Assembly (NCBI GenBank): GCA_031216445.1
Contig: CM062219.1
Span: 15,599,001 to 15,663,000, forward strand
From: Lateolabrax maculatus
Taxonomy: Eukaryota; Chordata; Actinopteri; Acropomatiformes; Lateolabracidae
Length of the DNA: 64,000 bases
Direction: 5' to 3'
Part shown: in pieces, positions 13,352 through 24,750 of the stretch
Layout: each line of letters begins with the position of its first letter
How positions within the stretch are numbered: position 1 is the first letter of the stretch
Made by a program: the position numbers and the translations under genes
Notes under the pieces: generated by a model
Databases searched by the model: none
What the model saw: only the letters and a program-made list of their open reading frames with translations
What the model was told of the DNA's origin: nothing

Positions 13352-16300
13352 GCACACTCCTTACAAACACGAACCGTACAAATGTGAATAAAAAATAATT
13401 ATTTGTATTAGTTTTTTATTGGTCTGGTTCTGAAGGTGTTTTGGCTTTTGGATGTGTGTTTTTTTTACCCCCTGTTCTATATCTTAGCACTCTCCTGCAT
13501 TAGGAAACAGCCACTGTCATGAATATTGAACTGTATAGACCGAGAGAAAGAGGCAGAAAAAGCAGCAAATGAATGGAATTGGTTAAAAACAGCAGGGATT
13601 GAGAGGGAAAAAGGAAAGAAAGACAAGTGGGAAGGGAGCACTGGGCAGTGAAAGAATTTGCTCTCCTGCTAAGAGATAATAGTTGTCTCCAAAAAAGAAA
13701 TTCAGATTCCCATGCAATAATGAACATTAGGTAATGATTATTTATTGAGTTAACACAACAAAACTCAGATTCATACACAAATTCCAAGTACAGAGGGAAT
13801 TTATAAGTCTGTGGTCAACATCCTTTAGCATCAGAGTTTTTTTGCGTGAGGAAGGCAGCAGTTGAAAAATAAAAAAACAAGCGCTTGGGGTGAGACTGTG
13901 TTCATACGTGTGAAGCTGCTTGAGAATCTTGTTTTATTTCCTGTGAAACATAAGCTGTTATTCCCGAGCTTTGAGAGAGATTTGTGATGTCAGGTGGCTA
14001 AGTGAGCATGTGTGTATGAGAGATTGAGTGAGAGACAGGCCCGGGGGGGGGGGGGGATCTAAGTGTCCAGGTATAATGGTCGTCTTCCTGTGTCTGACCC
14101 CCAGAGCTGCAGAGGTCAATGCAAACCTTTCAACAACTCCTTCCCTTCATTCCTCTTCTCTACAGTCCTTTTAAAGGATCGCTCCTGTTTATTACAGCTT
14201 GCATCTTATTTTTCTCGGTTCGCCGATCATGTTTATTTGTTATAATAACAGCTAGTTGGTGATCACTGAACATTATAAAGCAGACAAACTTACAGAGCCG
14301 AGTGTTTTATCGCTCTACACACCTCATTTTCTTTCCCCTTTTTGGTTCCCTCTTCACCTTTGTCCCTCTCTCTCACTCACTTATCAACTCCTGATGCTCT
14401 CATAAGGTATTCATCCTCCTTCCATTCATTCATCTCTCACGCACGGCTGTTTCCAATTGGCCCAGAGACATTCCTGGGATGCCAGGGCATCATTGTTTTG
14501 TGCAGTGTGTGTGTGTATATGAGTGTGCGTGCACTCCCCCCTCCCTACTCCCTCGTGTTGAGGAGCAGCTCTGGACCAGTGACTATTAGAGAGAGAGGGA
14601 GAGAGAGAGAGAGAGGATAGGTGGGTGAGAAAAAGATAGAGACAGAGAGAAAAGTATAAAAGAAGCAAAGGAGAGAAAAGAACCTCTGTGCATGTGTTTC
14701 AGTTCCCGTGCGTCAGTAAATTAATCTCAGTGATTGTATAAACTAGACTGGAAGTTCTGTACTGTATAATCAATAGCATTGCAATGAAGGGCACACCCAC
14801 TAACAAATACACCCAGCATGCAGAGTGCACACAAGCTGTTGCTCAGTTTGTCATGTCTCTGTTTATTACTTTATTTAACAGTAAGCCCAACTGTTTTTAA
14901 AGATACCAAGCAAGCTGAATTTTAGGAAAACAATGTACAATCAAAGCTAAGCTACTTCAAAGGAAACTAAACTGTGTGCTTATAGTTTAAAGGCCCCTTT
15001 TTAAATATATCTATCATAAAACATACACACACTTTTAATGAGACATACACATGCACACACTGTACTGACAAATGTATGCACTTTCAATTAAATTAGATAT
15101 ACATAAAATTGCATATTCACATTACAGTACACACACTAATCCCATGCAGCCACACACACACACTCACATGTGCATTCGTGCTTCGGGATAGCTTCAGAGC
15201 GCCGGATAAAAATATTACACCACAATTGCATTACCGTTAGCCACGACAGCTGGTCTGGACAAAAAGGCACCACTGCGTCTCCGTCTCTGTCTCTCCATGA
15301 CTTTGTCCTACAGTTTTATTTACATTCCTCTTTCTCCCATGACACATGACTAAGCTAATCTAAAATGCAGTGAGCCCGACGTTGGCAGGCCGAGTCAAGC
15401 AGAGACCAAAGCCATCTGCCTAAACGAGTTATGCCATTCAGAGCAGCGCAGACTCCAAGAGGATCCAGTTCTTCCCAGTAGGATTTTCTAATATGAGAAA
15501 CGTGATTTTAAACCAAATGAGATGTGCATGATAGATGGATAGACAGACAGAAAGATGGATGAATGGGTTTGTTAGCTATTGTCAGTCCCTTGGTTTGTTA
15601 CTCTGACAGTTAACTGTGTTCAAAAAAGTGGTTTGTGGTTTGTCAAATTGATTCTATGAAAGTAAAAACTGAATCAAGGACAGCATGAATAGGAGTCTGA
15701 ACTGGAAGGATGGAGGCCAAAAGAACGCTCCAGTTTGAATTTCATAAAACTAGATTTTTATGTTTTTATTTTTTTTAAAAGTGAATGGAGAATTTTCAGC
15801 AAAGGAAGAAAAGGCATTCATCCTTGTTGTCATAGCAAGAGAATCCACTACAAACACACACACACACACACATACACACACACATAAAGCAACAGGGAAG
15901 CTACTAACACAACCAAATAGCAATTACTACAGCGTCTGCAGCCTAGCAACCAGGCCACTGGATGTCATTGTCCCTCATCCCATTTCTGTGTGTGTGTGTG
16001 TGTGTGCGCGTGCCCTCCTGTGACAAAGATGCTCTTTTGCGAGACCTAGAATTTTTGTGTGACAGGTTTACAATAGTGGGACAGAAGAAGAGCAGTAAGG
16101 CCTATATAAGAGAGAGAAGGGGCTACAATAAGATGCTGGTTGCTCTTATCAGTTTATTTACAGCAAACTGGTCAAAAAAACATCACATTGGTCCAAGACA
16201 AACTACATCAAGGCTTTGATCATGTAATCTAATGGATTATAAATTGAGATGCTATATTGTTTTACGGCTTTAGTAAATGTTGTCCCATGTTCTTATCATG

Positions 16301-18039
16301 TGTTTTCCTGTAGTATCTCTATTTGTATGTCAAATATATGTCAAAAATGTATATCCTGACATCTGTCCATTTTCTTTTCCTGTAAAACATAAAATACTGT
16401 GTTGTGTGTGTGTGTGTGTGCGCTATGGGGAGGATTGTGGTCAGTTTTTAAATACATTTTTCAGTTAATAATTGGTAGAATGATTAATAATGACTAATTG
16501 ATCACGTTTTCTCAACAGAAAAGCTCTCTCTTTTCCCTTTTTTTGGTTGGTCTCATTATGATTTATGAGACACAGTCTGCAGCGAGTTGAGCCTGTGACC
16601 TATTAGCATTTAAAAGTAACCTTCCTAACCACTTGTACATGCGCACGTGTCCACACATGCAGGTGTGTGTTTCATGCAGTTAACAAAGAGCATCTTCAAA
16701 ATCACATTCATTGTTTAGCAATGCAAACCACATGATGAAAGCGCACTAATTCAAATAACATTTATTCATGAGCGGTGTCCTGTCTGCCACTGACTCAGGT
16801 GATATCTCCCGGGTGGTTCACAGAAAAAGAACAACATGCATGATGTCATTTTAATTTGAATTATTGTTTTCATTTTTTTGCTTCAATTTTTATACCGTCT
16901 TTGTTCTACAGGTGCATTATCTCTTGTTCTGTTCTCTCCTTCCTGTTTCAACCTCTATTTTCATTACATGCATAGAAGGCTTTTGATGTTTATTGTCATT
17001 GAAGCAACCGAGAAGCGTGCACGCTTACGTATTGCTTTTCAAGGGTACATCAGCAAAACCTGACGAAAGAATTCTGCATTGTCTCATGTCCTATCCATCC
17101 TTCCTTCCTCTTTCATCCTTCTCCCACTTCTTTGCCTCAATGGATACACCACTTCGTTCCCATCATCTTTCCTATTCTTGTCTTTGCTATTCTAGCACTG
17201 TCCCTGTTCCTTTCCTCTGGCATTTCTTATATTGTCATTGACATAAGGACATTTATGTTCTGTAAACCATTGTCAAAATGTTTAGTTTATTGTGTTTTAG
17301 TATTTAGTTAATTGAGGTTCAAACCAGCTTAAAAGGTAATTCCAACTACATTGAAGTAAATAAACAAAGAAACAAAGCCACATTTATAGAAATATAGTTT
17401 AAAATTTTAAGGTTAAAACTAAAAAAAACACATACTAACTTAAAACAAGAAATCCAGGGCTTAATGGACTTACAAGCAGCAAGTTTTAGTAACTTGCATT
17501 AGCATCAGTCCAGTTTTTGGTTTGCCCTTGCTTCTTTTTGTTACACTTGGGTTTTAAACCGTGAACATCTTTCTCCTTGTACACATAAACCCTCGTGATA
17601 TGGGGTCATTTAATATTGATGGTTCAGATCACGTTCTCCCCTCGTAACAAACCACACCTCAGTCCCCTTGGAGGAGCCCTACAGTACGAACTGCCCTTTT
17701 AGATGTCTCAGTGGTGGTTTGATTGACACCCCTCACGCCTGGCAAAATGAACTAAATTAAAGGAGTAAACACTCCAGAGTTCAAGTGAACCACTCCAAAC
17801 GTGGCGGTCTTTCAACCTCTCCTGTGCTGCTTTCTTCTCTCTAAAACCGTGATGTTTAGTTATCATTGAACTTGTAACTTCTCCAACTTCTTAACAAGCT
17901 GGTTTGATTGATTGTGGCTAGTTCTTCAAATAACCGCAGCTCCGATTCTGTGCGTGTGTGTCCGTCCTGACAAAATCAATGTGTGTGTGTGGGGGGGGGG
18001 GGGGGCATGTTTGTGTTCGACATTGTGTGTTTGTGACTT

Positions 18040-18240
18040 TGACTGAAGCTCTCAGATGAGGAGCCAATTGATTGATATGGCCCCAATTAGTCTCTGATTA
18101 ATTGAGTGTGATTGGACGTCGTCCCTGGCACCTCATCGCTGACGTTATTGACAGGCTAATTAGTTGCCGTGGCGACCGCTTAAACACAGCTGATTGTGTG
18201 TGACAGTGAAATGACCCCGTAGCAGCCAGTCAATCCTACC
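18040..18240. promoter_or_regulatory. Candidate conserved regulatory block with X-box and homeodomain sites
   Basis: Unlike the flanking simple repeats, this block is complex. It holds an RFX-type X-box palindrome, gttgccgtggcgac (18163-18176). An overlapping ctaattag (18156-18163) and several attag/ttaattg cores (18085-18110) are homeodomain-like. Confidence 0.35.
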
Positions 18241-20942
18241 TCTTGTGCGTGCCCGTGGTTGACTAAATGCACCTTGAGTGAGCCATTCACAAAGATATCT
18301 TGACATCACAACCACCAGTTACAAACTAATTAGACGGGATGCAGCTACAGTGTGTGAAAATGTTTTTTTATTTTTCATATTAACACTGCGACTACAAAAC
18401 AATACAGAGAATGTCCCTGAAACTAAACAGCTAAATACGTGTAATGTATTGCAACTGGCTGCATATGAATCACCCCAATAATCCTCAATGGAATAGTGGA
18501 TAAATCAGGCTTACAACTACAGGCATTGGGTTATTTTTCTGCAGCTACAGAAAGAAAACATTATATATTGCATACACAATAGTGGTACTTGTGATGTAGC
18601 AGTGACTTGCCCACCTGCTTTTTGTAACTCCCTCCATTCTGCGGGATTGCCTTTCCACTTGTGTCGTTTTCATCCACTGATCTTTTTTTTACCCTGAGAC
18701 ACTTTACCTCCATTTGCAAACAGAAAATACTTGTTTCTGATTGGCTATCTGATCAACAGTATAACCCGATGTCTACATCAGTGCTCATGGTAATCTAGCC
18801 TTTATTAGACGGTGATTAATAGCACTGTAGCAACATTACTTATGCTTTTAGCAGCTTTAATGGTTAACTCATCAGCTCACTTATATTCTAAACTAAATGA
18901 TGGCGAAACCAAGGATACTCATTTTGTCAGCCAAATTAATGTATATCCTTTTAGTGAATGCACTTTATTTTTTAATAAATAAATGTTTTAGTAAGTGCTT
19001 ATAGTATGCAGAAAGTCACAGTGCACTCCAAGATGCTCTAAGTATAGAAAAAAAAAATACTTACTGGTACGTAACGTTCTTTGCCTCTATTTCCTCAGTA
19101 ATTTTCCAATTTAGGGCTAATAACATATTATGGACACTTTGTGCCCACCTTTCAACATATATCCAAACGTATATCTTTCCACCTCGATGCAAATCCACGT
19201 GTAGGCCATTTTTGAAAGGTCATTCAGAGTAGAATTTCAAACACTACTTTATCACCTTAACTCAGTTCACATATCTAGAAATGTCCTTTGTCCCTTGAAA
19301 TTAATTCTTAACTACTGAGGATATAGGTGTAATTGTTATTTGAAATATTCAATTCTACACTGCTGCTTAAAGTAGGTAAAAACTTTTTTCTTTAGCATTG
19401 TTCTGTATAATTGTTACCTTTTCTTTTTTTTCTTTTTTTTGCCACACCCTGTTCTTCAAAAACATTAAGAGCTATCGTTTTTCCCACAGGGGAAAGAAAT
19501 CCTTCTCAACTGAGCAGCTCATGCTGTTTTTCCCATGTCCACTTTGAATGGGTTAGTGGCTCTTCACAGACAGTTTGACCCATCCCACCCATTCAACTTG
19601 GGTGTACATTACTGACTATGAATTGAGAATTAAATAGTCTGAATGTAGCTGTTATCAGTCAACCTATCATATCCGGAATATACAGCATATTACTGATTGG
19701 CTGATATCCAATATTTAATAATGAGAATCCAGCGCCAGACTTATAAGCTGTATACTGTATATTGTCAAAGCGATTTACTGCTGCAATGAAGCACCATGTG
19801 TGAAATGAAAAGGCTGCAGTTAACATCAAGAAAAGATTAAGAAAAGGGGGAGTGAATTCGGGAAAAAGAAGTGGTGCATTATATATTAGTAAAAACATCA
19901 TTTGTTTATGTGAGGCCACTGTGTACACTTACTGTATATTACATATAGTAGAGATAACAAGCCTGAAAAGCTGTGGGGAGTGGTAAACGAGTGCGCGGTT
20001 GACTAGCTGTGAAGAAAAGGCCTTAATCTTGGAGGAGGCCAGAGTTGGCGTAACATTACTTTTTCTGGCCAACCTCTTTTATTCTTCTTTTGCTCTACCA
20101 CTCCAATGTCCTTCCTTTCTCCATATCGTCCCTCCCTCCCTCTCAGCCTTTGTGCATTTTTTTTCTTGCTCTGTCCTTCCAATTTCTCCAGATCGGCACT
20201 CAATCTCCTTCTGCTTTATTTGTTTTCATATTCTCAATCGTTAAATTAGATTGAAGTGTTATAGAGATTGCTCATCCTGGGTCAAATAAACTACAACTAG
20301 TTATTCAGTTTCCTATACATCTAACATTCAGACAGCTTAGACAAAGAAATCAATGCAACTCATTTTTTTTCTTTTTTCTTTTTCTGACCATTTCAAATTT
20401 TTTGCCTCAGTCACAACAAATAACACAAGAAAAAACTTCCACAATCTTGAAATAAAAATATGAGGAAGCATCCATATACTCATGCAGAGTGACCGACAGA
20501 TTTGCCAGCACTTTTAGGTTTGCTTGAGCTTGAGGGTTTATGGAAAATATACTGTAAAGGCTAAAAGTCTGCACATATATGAGAGATTTGAATTACGCCC
20601 CCTCTCTCAATATAATTTTAATATATTGTATTATAAAAAAATGTAAGATAAAGAACACAGGCAATCACCACTAAACAAATTAAAAGCACATTTAACAAAA
20701 CATAACCCGAGACAAAAACTCATTTAAAGAGAGGAGCAGTGATGTTTTTAATGAAATATTTGATCAAGAGTGAAATATTCAATAAGGAAATGTGTAATTA
20801 GGCACAGCTGCTTTGAATTTGATTAATGTATTCTGTATTACTCTGATATTTTGATCTTTATCTCTCTCGTATGTTTTTTTTTTTTTCATAGGCCTATTGG
20901 TTAATTGTCTTCCCTCCTCTCTTGTTTTTATTTTCTCTGTAG

Positions 20943-21060
20943 TTCCTCCTCGGGAGCCCACAGTCACCTGTCGATCCAACACCTACCCTAAAGGCTTCTA
21001 CTGCAGCTGGCACCAGCTGCACTTGACGTACATCCCCACTACCTTCGAAGTGGACGTACA
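20943..21060 (+). CDS. cntfr: CNTFR coding exon: first half of cytokine-binding domain D2
   Basis: This 118-nt exon begins with two bases completing a Val codon and then reads PPREPTVTCRSNTYPKGFYC, followed by SWHQLHLTYIPTTFEVDVQ across the junction. It matches the start of D2 in vertebrate CNTF receptor alpha: a proline-rich linker, then the first conserved disulfide pair (Cys in VTCRS and Cys in FYCSW) with the hallmark Trp. CNTFR alpha is a GPI-anchored type I cytokine receptor subunit that binds CNTF (and the CLCF1 complexes) and recruits gp130 and LIFR. The acceptor is ttttctctgtag and the donor is gtaagt at 21061. The exon leaves in phase 2. The Ig-like domain that normally precedes it is not in view. 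Identification rests on near-identity of the RSNTYPKGFYCSWH block to the family. Confidence 0.95.
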
Positions 21061-21180
21061 GTAAGTGCATTTGTTTTATGTCTGGGTGCAACTCTATACT
21101 ATATTATCTCTATACATTGCTATGACATTTGTATAATCTTGGCAATCATTATTAACAGTTGTGGTAATATCACACTCACC

Positions 21181-21231
21181 AAAGTAATTGCTGAGATCTA
21201 AGAACATGGTGACATTGCGATAACTAAGTTT
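21181..21231 (+). repeat. Dispersed repeat Y, copy 1
   Basis: The block aaagtaattgctgagatcta ... gaacatggtgacattgcgat recurs at 55504-55553 and, more weakly, at about 4808-4860. Confidence 0.5.
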
Positions 21232-21410
21232 GAAGTGACAGACGTAATGTACTTTAAAACCCTGAGCATCCAATTGAGACAATTACGTCAAAAATCATAC
21301 TCCTTCTCAAGTCATAGCTCAGTCAAACCTGAACACACAGACATGATACACATATATTAAGGTTCAGTGTGATCTTAGATGTCTATTGCAAAAAAAAGAC
21401 GCTTCTGATG

Positions 21411-21472
21411 AAAACAGGAACTAGGTAGTAGTTAATTTGGCATACTTTCAATGGTGCCAATTTGCCAAAATT
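21411..21472 (+). repeat. Dispersed repeat X, copy 2
   Basis: Partner of 4231-4292, with about 75-80% identity by eye. Repeat Y lies within 1 kb in both places, so X and Y may be parts of one old element. Confidence 0.5.
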
Positions 21473-23131
21473 ATATTTACTAAGTAAAGTCCTTTGAAAA
21501 CTCCTAGTTGATAGGAACAATTCAACAAGGAAAAATGGGCACAGGATAGGTAAAACTTTTGGAGTTTGACAGTGAGAAAGAAAAATGATGTAAAGGAAAA
21601 CCAAAAATATAAAATAATATTTGCACTTTTCATTCACACAATTGTTGAATTGAGTTTTCCCGGGCATTAGGCATTCAATATTATACAGCTTCCACAGCGC
21701 CCTCCAATCAACAAAGAATCTGAAGCAAATAAATAATTTTTTCTTATGTGAACATAACTTATCCAGAAATATGCCCAAGATTTTATGGAAAATGACATTT
21801 CAAAAGTTTTTCATTATTTATCTGACACGTGCATTTAGTTTGCTGTTAATCACAACATTTCTATCTCTCTAAACAAAACAATGTTTCTGCTTTAAGAAAC
21901 CAAATACCATTTCTGTGCAATTTCCTTGTTCAAAACAGTGAAAAGAATAAACATGCCTGCACCCACAAAAAAAAGTTCGACAGCAGATTTCACATCGTTT
22001 TCCACATATTAATCTATTATGGAATTTTAAAGCCAATTCTCCTGAGTAATTCACTTTAAAACTACACAGAACAAAAAAAAACATGTTAGAGAGTTTAGTG
22101 GTAGAACTTTAAACTGAAAAACCAAAATAGCACAAAAAATCATTTTGAGATTATAAGTAAGGGCTTGTGAGAAAAATAATATCATTTTGGTTTCTCTCTA
22201 TAGTTGAACAGCTCTCTCTACCTGTCCCCGGGGCGTCTAGGCATTTTTTTGACAGTAGTTAGACCTTAAATACTCAAACTGTCTGAATGGAGACGCAGCA
22301 AGTCTGGCTCCGTCATGTTCCCTTTGATAGTCCCAGATCACAGAGTCCCACAGCTCACACCGCAGCATGTGGACACTGCCCTCATTAATATTGTAACACC
22401 AGTATTATACTGTTTGAATAATAATGAGTAGTGGGACAGAGAGACGTATAGACAAAGAGGACAATGAAGACATTAACGGTAAGAGTAGCCAGGGTGTTTA
22501 GCGTCCAGGTCATTTTTTGGTGCAAAGAGCAGAGCAGCATTAAACAGGTGGAGCATCGAGTGTCATCAGCTCGATTTTCTTTTAAAGAGTGTTTTAGTTT
22601 TTTGGGCCTTTTTCCTCAAAACTTTCTTTTTCCTAAGGAGAGGATTATTCATTCATATTCATTCAAATTTTCATTGGCAGCTTTGTTGGTAGCTGCTGAC
22701 ATCTGGCTTTTATCTGCAATAAAGTGCCTTTAGCCGAGAAGCAAATGTGAAATAAAGTTGTAAAGGCACATTTTTGCCTAGAAGCCAAGTAAAAAAATTT
22801 ACAAAAAGTAAAGCCAAATAGTAAAACTCAAGTCTGGCTATGTCCCAAACCCAAGCTGGTCTGTGTAGCGGGAGGTATAGTCAGCATTTTTTCGGGTTGG
22901 AATTAAAATGACGTCCCAGCTTTGATATAAAACGCCCAAACCGTTAAGAAAGGGGGGAAAACATTTTAACCAGCTTCCTACTCTCTTTCTTCATTTCCAC
23001 ACCAGTGTGTATGGAGCTTCTTTCAAGCAGAAAACACACAAGCTTATAAAAATGTGAAGTAAACCCTTCCGTCCGTCCTTGTTTCTACTCTATCTCCTCC
23101 TACCTTTTTCATATCTTCCTCTCCTGTCCAG

Positions 23132-23298
23132 ACATAACCAGCGTTCACTGGAGGTACAGAAAGATCCGGACCACAAGAACCGCTGTCGTGTACGCTTCCC
23201 TGAGGTCTTCTCCAGCTTCCCCTACAAAGTTAACGTGACTTCGGTCAATGCCCTGGGGAAAGCCTCTACCACCATTTCTTTTGAAGAGTCCAGTATAG
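23132..23298 (+). CDS. cntfr: CNTFR coding exon: second half of D2
   Basis: This 167-nt exon completes a Gln codon and continues HNQRSLEVQKDPDHKNRC, then RVRFPEVFSSFPYKVNVTS and VNALGKASTTISFEESSI. It aligns with the human block around KDPALKNRC, YKVSISVSNALG and AITFDE. An N-glycosylation sequon (NVT) is present. The second D2 disulfide of the mammalian protein pairs a Cys just before the EKDP motif with the Cys in NRC. Here the first of these is Gln (codon CAG), leaving the NRC cysteine unpaired; see findings. Acceptor ctcctgtccag and donor gtaagata at 23299 are both strong. The exon enters in phase 2 and leaves in phase 1, consistent with its neighbours. Confidence 0.95.
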
Positions 23299-24539
23299 GT
23301 AAGATAAAGATTGTGTCATGTTTTCTCTGGGTTGTTTCCTGTTGCTTTCTCCTGTGTTACACCATTGTTCTTTCGTGTCTGTGAGGTGGCGGGTGTTGTG
23401 TCCTAACACTCATTTCCCGTTAAAATGTAAAATTAATGACAGGCTTTTCACTGCATGTACACGGTGAAAGGACTTGGTTTGCCTCCGGTTTTGCTCGGAA
23501 TTAAAGGGTTTATTTAGATTCAAAAGAAGGCCCATGACATTTTGAAAATGTTTGAATATTTCCTCCTAACTGATTCAGGCTGCAGAATGTTAACGCTTTT
23601 CATTAATGTACAAACAATGTTGTTGTTTTTTTTTTTTTTTTTTTTTTTTTACTTAGTTCAAGGACAAATCTAAGATCCTTTTCCCACACAGATTGACAAA
23701 TATTTGGCAGAGAAAAAAAGGACTAAAATGCAGAGTGTCAAAGCATCTCTTTGAGGATGCCAACCCCTTGAGCAATGTTAGTGCATTTGTTTGACCACAG
23801 ATGACTGATTTCATTCACTTCTGGTTCCCTTTGGAGATTTCATGCACACACAGTTTTGCTTGGTGCCAGAAAGACAAAGAAAATTGAAAATTCAATGGCC
23901 AAAAAAATGTCACCCAGCTAAAAGGGTGAGTGCAGAGCTTTTTTTTTTTTTTTTTTGGGTTCTTTAACCAACAGCATAGTCCATTAGCGAGAAACCCCCC
24001 TGATTGTGCAGCCCTGTCATTACCAAAGGCTGTGGATAATAAACACGCTACCTCTGAACCTTTTCTGCTGCAAACAGTGTTTAGTAGAGGCTTGGAATGG
24101 ACATGACAGTCATAAATCAAGGGTATGGTTTCTCGCTGAAAGAGCCAGATAACCCAAACAACAGCTGCCATATAAGCGCATTTTTGTCATATTTAATGGA
24201 AAAAGTTGCCTGTAAAGTTAATTCCTTCATAGCCTTTTTTTATTTATTTTTTTTATTACAACCTTCATGGTCAAGTGGTAAGTAGTTTTTTATTTTTTAT
24301 TATTTTTAATGCAGTTTGGGACTGTGAAGTTTTTGTTCGCTTAGGCCACAGAAGGCTACATAATACCAGCAAGACTCTTAGAAATTCATAAGCGACTCAG
24401 ACTGGAAAGCAGTGAAGAGGAGAAATTCATTTTAAAGAAGGAATGAGGAGTACTTTGATAGATAAGGGAAGTGCTGCCAGCCGTCCTCAGCTCTGTTGTA
24501 CTGCTTAGAGCGCGATATGGGTGTGCATGACGCATAGAC

Positions 24540-24710
24540 GCGCACACACACACTCACACACACACCCACTCACACACACACTCACACACACACACACACA
24601 CCCACTCACACACACACACACTCACACACACTCACACACACCAGTGGGGCTGTGAGCGATTGGGAGTGTGTCGGTTGAGAGGGTGAGCTATTGAAAAAGA
24701 GGGAGAGAGC

Positions 24711-24748
<38 letters not shown>
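24540..24748. repeat. CA-rich complex followed by (GT)18
   Basis: Interrupted cacaca/ctcaca units at 24540-24641, then a perfect GT run at 24713-24748 after a gagaga stretch. Confidence 0.95.

Positions 24749-24750
<2 letters not shown>

Larger units (their letters stand above)
1..20942 (+). other. cntfr: CNTFR upstream intron (exons for signal peptide and Ig domain not seen)
   Basis: This 21 kb lies before the first recognisable CNTFR coding exon and ends in a good acceptor (polypyrimidine run, then ag at 20941-20942). The first exon enters in phase 1, so at least one coding exon must lie upstream. I looked for an Ig-like exon (paired cysteines, a Trp and a GxYxC-type strand) and a signal peptide with a usable donor, and found neither. 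The interval holds microsatellites, a MITE at 12974-13351, a repeat at about 9215-9540, G-homopolymers and possible regulatory blocks, listed separately. Short ORFs here are low-complexity or chance. The missing exons are probably outside the window, but a short divergent exon could have been overlooked. Confidence 0.6.
21061..23131 (+). other. cntfr: CNTFR intron between the two D2 exons
   Basis: A 2.07-kb intron from donor gtaagt to acceptor ctcctgtccag. It holds two decayed interspersed repeat pieces, at about 21181-21231 and 21411-21472, whose relatives occur elsewhere in the window. It is otherwise AT-rich. No gene or RNA is supported; the ORF on the minus strand at 21383-21778 has no family features. 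Confidence 0.8.
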
